Part shown: piece by piece, positions 61,000 through 64,000 of the stretch
How positions within the stretch are numbered: the first letter of the stretch is position 1
Layout: every line of letters starts with the position of its first letter
Source of the DNA: Steromphala cineraria
Lineage: Eukaryota; Mollusca; Gastropoda; Trochida; Trochidae
Direction of reading: 5' to 3'
Assembly (NCBI GenBank): GCA_916613615.1
Contig: OU744736.1
Coordinates: 55,123,600-55,187,599, forward strand
Length of the DNA stretch: 64,000 bases
Notes under the pieces: generated by a model
Seen by the model: the letters and a program-made list of their open reading frames with translations, nothing else
Told to the model about the DNA's origin: nothing
Database searches by the model: none
Position numbers and translations under genes: made by a program

Positions 61000-63093
61000 A
61001 TGTTGTCAATTCTGATTTACAGTTTGTTCTTGTTGACAGATGACATTCATCAACTGGAACAGAAGATCTCAGATCTAGAGAGTCACACCCTGGCATCGGA
61101 ACAGAAGCAGGCCGCTGTTCTAGCCAGTATTCTCTTTCATTTACAGACTGAGGAACAGGTGATTCAGGAAAATAAGGTTTGACATATAAATTATTCAAAA
61201 AATCAAACCATCAACGTAATTAATGTTATCTAACTTTATTGTTTATTAACTATCAAAATTATAATCATGTCAACGACGGAATGTTATATCTTAAATTCAT
61301 ATATTGAGACAAAGGGATATGAAGTTATTCTCCAATTATCATCCTTTTTCAAAATTAGGGTTATATAAAGTTGTGTTGAATAACAATCGGCATGCTCCTT
61401 TTCATATTTGTAGGACATAACTAGTCAACACAATCTCAACTAAATGACAATTTGAAGCAAGAAGCTGTGCATTTGAAATTCCTAAATGTCTTTATATAAT
61501 TTTTATGAAACATGAGTTTAAAATATATGCTTGCAAAACATGATGCATATCAGTAATGAAATATATATGTACTTAAAGGATGTTTACTCTAAGGAGTAAA
61601 AAATGTAAAAGAAGGGGGTTTCCTTTTCATTTGGATAACATCATCAGGATTGTGTTGAAATCTTAGATACACCCTTTTCTGACAAACAAATTTGTATGAA
61701 CAATGTCTTTTAATTCATGCTTTTTATTACATGTCTTACTTATTTTACAGCAAGCTGTTCAAGACCTTAAAAATCCTACAACTTCCCATAGTGGTAAGAT
61801 ATCATGAATATTAAATTATTCGCGTAAACAATGCTACAACATGCTAAAAGCATTATCTGAAAACCTGTCTAATTTGACTTCTTTGATAGGCATTTTAGAA
61901 GTTGGAATGACAATAATGCTGAGGAATATATGAAAGATAACTTCTTTGTTCATTGTATGCAACGTTTCGACACAGATTCTCTGCTTGAGAACGACACAAG
62001 AATCTGTGTCGAAACGTCGCATACAATGATCAAATAAGTTGTCATCCATATATTCCTCAGCATTACTGTCTAATTTGAACTTAAAGTTTTGGCCAAAACA
62101 CATAATTTCCGTAAGATACATCATTTCCTATTCATATTACATTTTTAGCTTATCAATGAGTATGTACACAAAGATTTAGATTTTTAGGTCTTTTGCTTCT
62201 GAATGAGAAGTCTCAAATGCTCAAAATGTATGGACAAAAAACGTACAACAGACACCGGATACCATATCTTACACCCCTTGGGTGGTTATTCTTCTTTTTT
62301 TCAATCGGTTTTAACTCATAACTACCATCTTATAGGTATTTACCCATTACACCCCTTGGGAAGTTATTACCTTTATTTTAGTTGAATGTTATGATGCCAT
62401 AACGACTTTCTGGCATGAGCATTAAAGGTGATACCGCTCATACGGTAGAAGCCCTTTTCAGACTTTCAAAATGAGCAGCCTGAAACCTGCGCCCTTTGAA
62501 CAGCGACACCTTGTTATTAGACGACCGATGAAAATGAAGTTGACAGTGTTTAATGTACAAATTTACCAATTAACATGGAAAAAGACAATGAGGTTTCCTG
62601 TCTTGTGAATTCTGAGAACTACAATAGCTATACAATTTCTAATTATTTGGTCATGTTTTCAGACCAACGCATAGCATTTGAAGCAAGAACAACCTCCGAC
62701 AAAAGGTTAACGTTAATCAAATTCAACAGTGTGTCTTTCAACGACGGAGATGGATATGATGGACACAGAGGGACGTTCATAGCACCGACAACAGGAACCT
62801 ATCAGTTCTGGTTCACTGTGTATGTGTTGGACAGCCATGTAACTCAACCAAATGCAAATGCAGCCAGTCACGACGTTGTTAGGCTCATTGCAAGACAGTT
62901 TAATGCGGGCTCTTCATATGGTGGTTACGTGGGACCTGCACACGTGACTTCTGGTGGGCATCTTCTTGATGTAAGAGTTGTCCATGGACTGCATGTTGTA
63001 CCTCTAACAATCGGGGACACTGTGTATGTAAAGCTATTGACCTCAGCAACAGTCAAAGCTGGATCATCGTTTGGCGGAGTGTTGATTGATTGA
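61000..63093 (+). CDS. C1q-8: secreted C1q domain-containing protein, second subtype
   Basis: Exons are 61000-61176, 61751-61793 and 62663-63093 (651 nt, 216 residues). Exon 1 is short: a hydrophobic start (MLSILIYSLFLLT) followed directly by the coiled coil (DDIHQLEQKISDLESH). Exon 2 reads QAVQDLKNPTTSHS and has no clear sequon, unlike the others. The C1q domain (AFEARTTSD ... APTTGTYQFWFTVYV ... SSFGGVLID) is of the minus-strand subtype, and the 3' flank is also homologous to that of C1q-2 and C1q-6. It is thus the only undamaged member of that subtype here. Intron 2 contains a Penelope-derived hairpin. A poly(A) signal variant, ATTAAA, is at 63127-63132. The signal peptide is short, and an upstream exon is possible. 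Confidence 0.85.
61878..62065. mobile_element. Minimal Penelope-like insertion (inverted pLTR hairpin) in intron 2 of C1q-8
   Basis: It is flanked by a 13-bp target duplication, CTGTCTAATTTGA (61865-61877 and 62066-62078). A 35-bp one-sided extension (61878-61912) matches that of 31359-31393 in the opposite orientation at about 28 of 35 positions. The remainder is a head-to-head inverted repeat with CGAAACGTCG at the inner end of one arm and its complement in the other. No protein remains. Confidence 0.75.
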
Positions 63094-63126
63094 ACAACAC
63101 GAAATGGTTGTTTGAAGCCGTTTCAA

Positions 63127-63132
63127 ATTAAA
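63127..63132 (+). terminator. Poly(A) signal variant of C1q-8
   Basis: ATTAAA lies 34 bp after the stop codon, where the homologous loci have AATAAA on the other strand. Confidence 0.5.
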
Positions 63133-63719
63133 GTCACTGTATGATCAGCTCCTTTTTGTATAATTTTCAATATGATAAATTATTTATTTTTTCTGCCTAC
63201 AATATATATGTTGTGATGTTTCGGTTACTTTCTTAGCTTTATATGTATATTGCTATTTGTTTCTATTTTTGGACATTACAAACAGACAATGTACATTGAT
63301 AAATAATGCCCCTTAAATTCATAACGTACATTGTATGTGAAAAAGGTAGAACTAAAATATGACACAATGGTTAAACACTTTGTGCACTTCCAACACGTAA
63401 ACATGACATTGATGAGTTATTAGCTACCAATTCCATATACTTCTTTGCCATCGAAGTGAAGTTTATTTCTAGAAAATCGTAAAAGAATGCGAAAACCTGT
63501 ACATTTTACATCAGCCATTTTTTTTACGGAAAAGACGGGAAAATCTTGATTATTGCTGATGGTATGTGTGAAGTCAACTGTGGACCACGCCATATGCCGA
63601 CTCTCTCTTTATTAGCACTGACAGACAAGTAAACACCAAGGAATCTAGCGATCATACTAGTCAACATATAAATTTGAACAACATATTTGTATAAAACTTT
63701 GATGATAAAGTTAGAGGTG
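63133..63719. other. Intergenic, no feature seen
   Basis: AT-rich sequence. I see neither a coding exon nor a recognisable repeat. Confidence 0.5.
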
Positions 63720-63985
63720 AGGTGATATGGGGTTAAACGCCGCTTTCAAGATTATTTCATTTTCATCGCGGCTACTAGTTTCACTGCAGGGAGAAAGCCT
63801 GCAACACCATTGTGGCTATGCTTTGCGGTGAAACCTGCTAACATCGGCTGTAATTTGCAAACCATGAAATTCAGTGTAGCATTGCACCCAAACCTGACTG
63901 TGTGTAGAACAGTTCTCTACTGCAGACAAAGTTGCCGAGCGGGATTCGAACCATAGACCTCTTAATCCAACTGCGCTAAATACAA
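63720..63985 (-). mobile_element. tRNA-derived SINE
   Basis: Read on the minus strand, an A-box-like segment (TTTAGCGCAGTTGG, within 63961-63980) and an exact B box (GGTTCGAATCCC, 63941-63952) form a tRNA-like head. The anticodon arm is shortened. Towards 63720 follows a domain with GTTAAACGCCGCTTTCAAG (plus strand) that resembles a conserved central block of mollusc SINEs. The right end may be cut by the window. Confidence 0.55.
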
Positions 63986-64000
63986 AAACACAAAGTTTGT

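Overview
The window is nuclear DNA of an animal, most likely a bivalve mollusc. The grounds are interrupted genes with GT-AG introns, AT-rich sequence crowded with MITEs and foldback elements, fragments of LINE, Penelope-like and Tc1/mariner elements, and above all a cluster of small secreted C1q-domain (C1qDC) genes, a family strongly expanded in bivalves. The species cannot be named from the sequence.

Layout. A block of about 20.5 kb at 1-20790 is repeated in the same orientation at 40414-60850. Each copy holds, left to right: a C2H2 zinc-finger exon on the minus strand; a three-exon C1q gene on the plus strand; a convergent, broken C1q gene on the minus strand; and the 5' part of a second plus-strand C1q gene. 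A further partial copy of the C1q pair continues at 17-25.8 kb. The two blocks differ mainly by insertions. The left copy has a 5'-truncated LINE (12855-15292). The right copy has an intact Tc1/mariner transposon next to a MITE (50014-52191), other MITEs, and a composite insertion carrying a perfect 51-bp hairpin (46751-47473).

C1q genes. All plus-strand genes share one plan: exon 1 (signal peptide plus coiled coil, normally 210 nt), a tiny exon 2 with N-glycosylation sequons, and one exon of about 431-434 nt for the whole C1q domain. Intron phases are fixed (0, then 1). Four are intact or can be read intact: 5454-7600, 17837-21273, 46035-48949 and 61000-63093. Three minus-strand relatives are broken by different lesions. 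At two places two exon 1/exon 2 cassettes lie upstream of a single C1q exon (17837-21273 and 59965-63093).

Between the two blocks lie a repeat-rich spacer, a Penelope-like retroelement remnant (30631-31393) and a minus-strand gene (31578 to at least 38551) for a PHD-bromodomain protein of the TIF1/TRIM24/TRIM33 type. No RING, B-box or TRIM coiled coil is visible. Instead, the nearest upstream exon on the same strand is a two-finger C2H2 exon (39539-39844) whose donor phase fits. Joined, the nine exons give an uninterrupted 2187-nt frame (728 residues): two C2H2 fingers, a 16-fold 13-residue repeat, PHD and bromodomain. This inferred architecture and the modular C1q 5' cassettes are the most interesting items here. 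All exon joins are my own reading of splice signals and phases, without transcript evidence.
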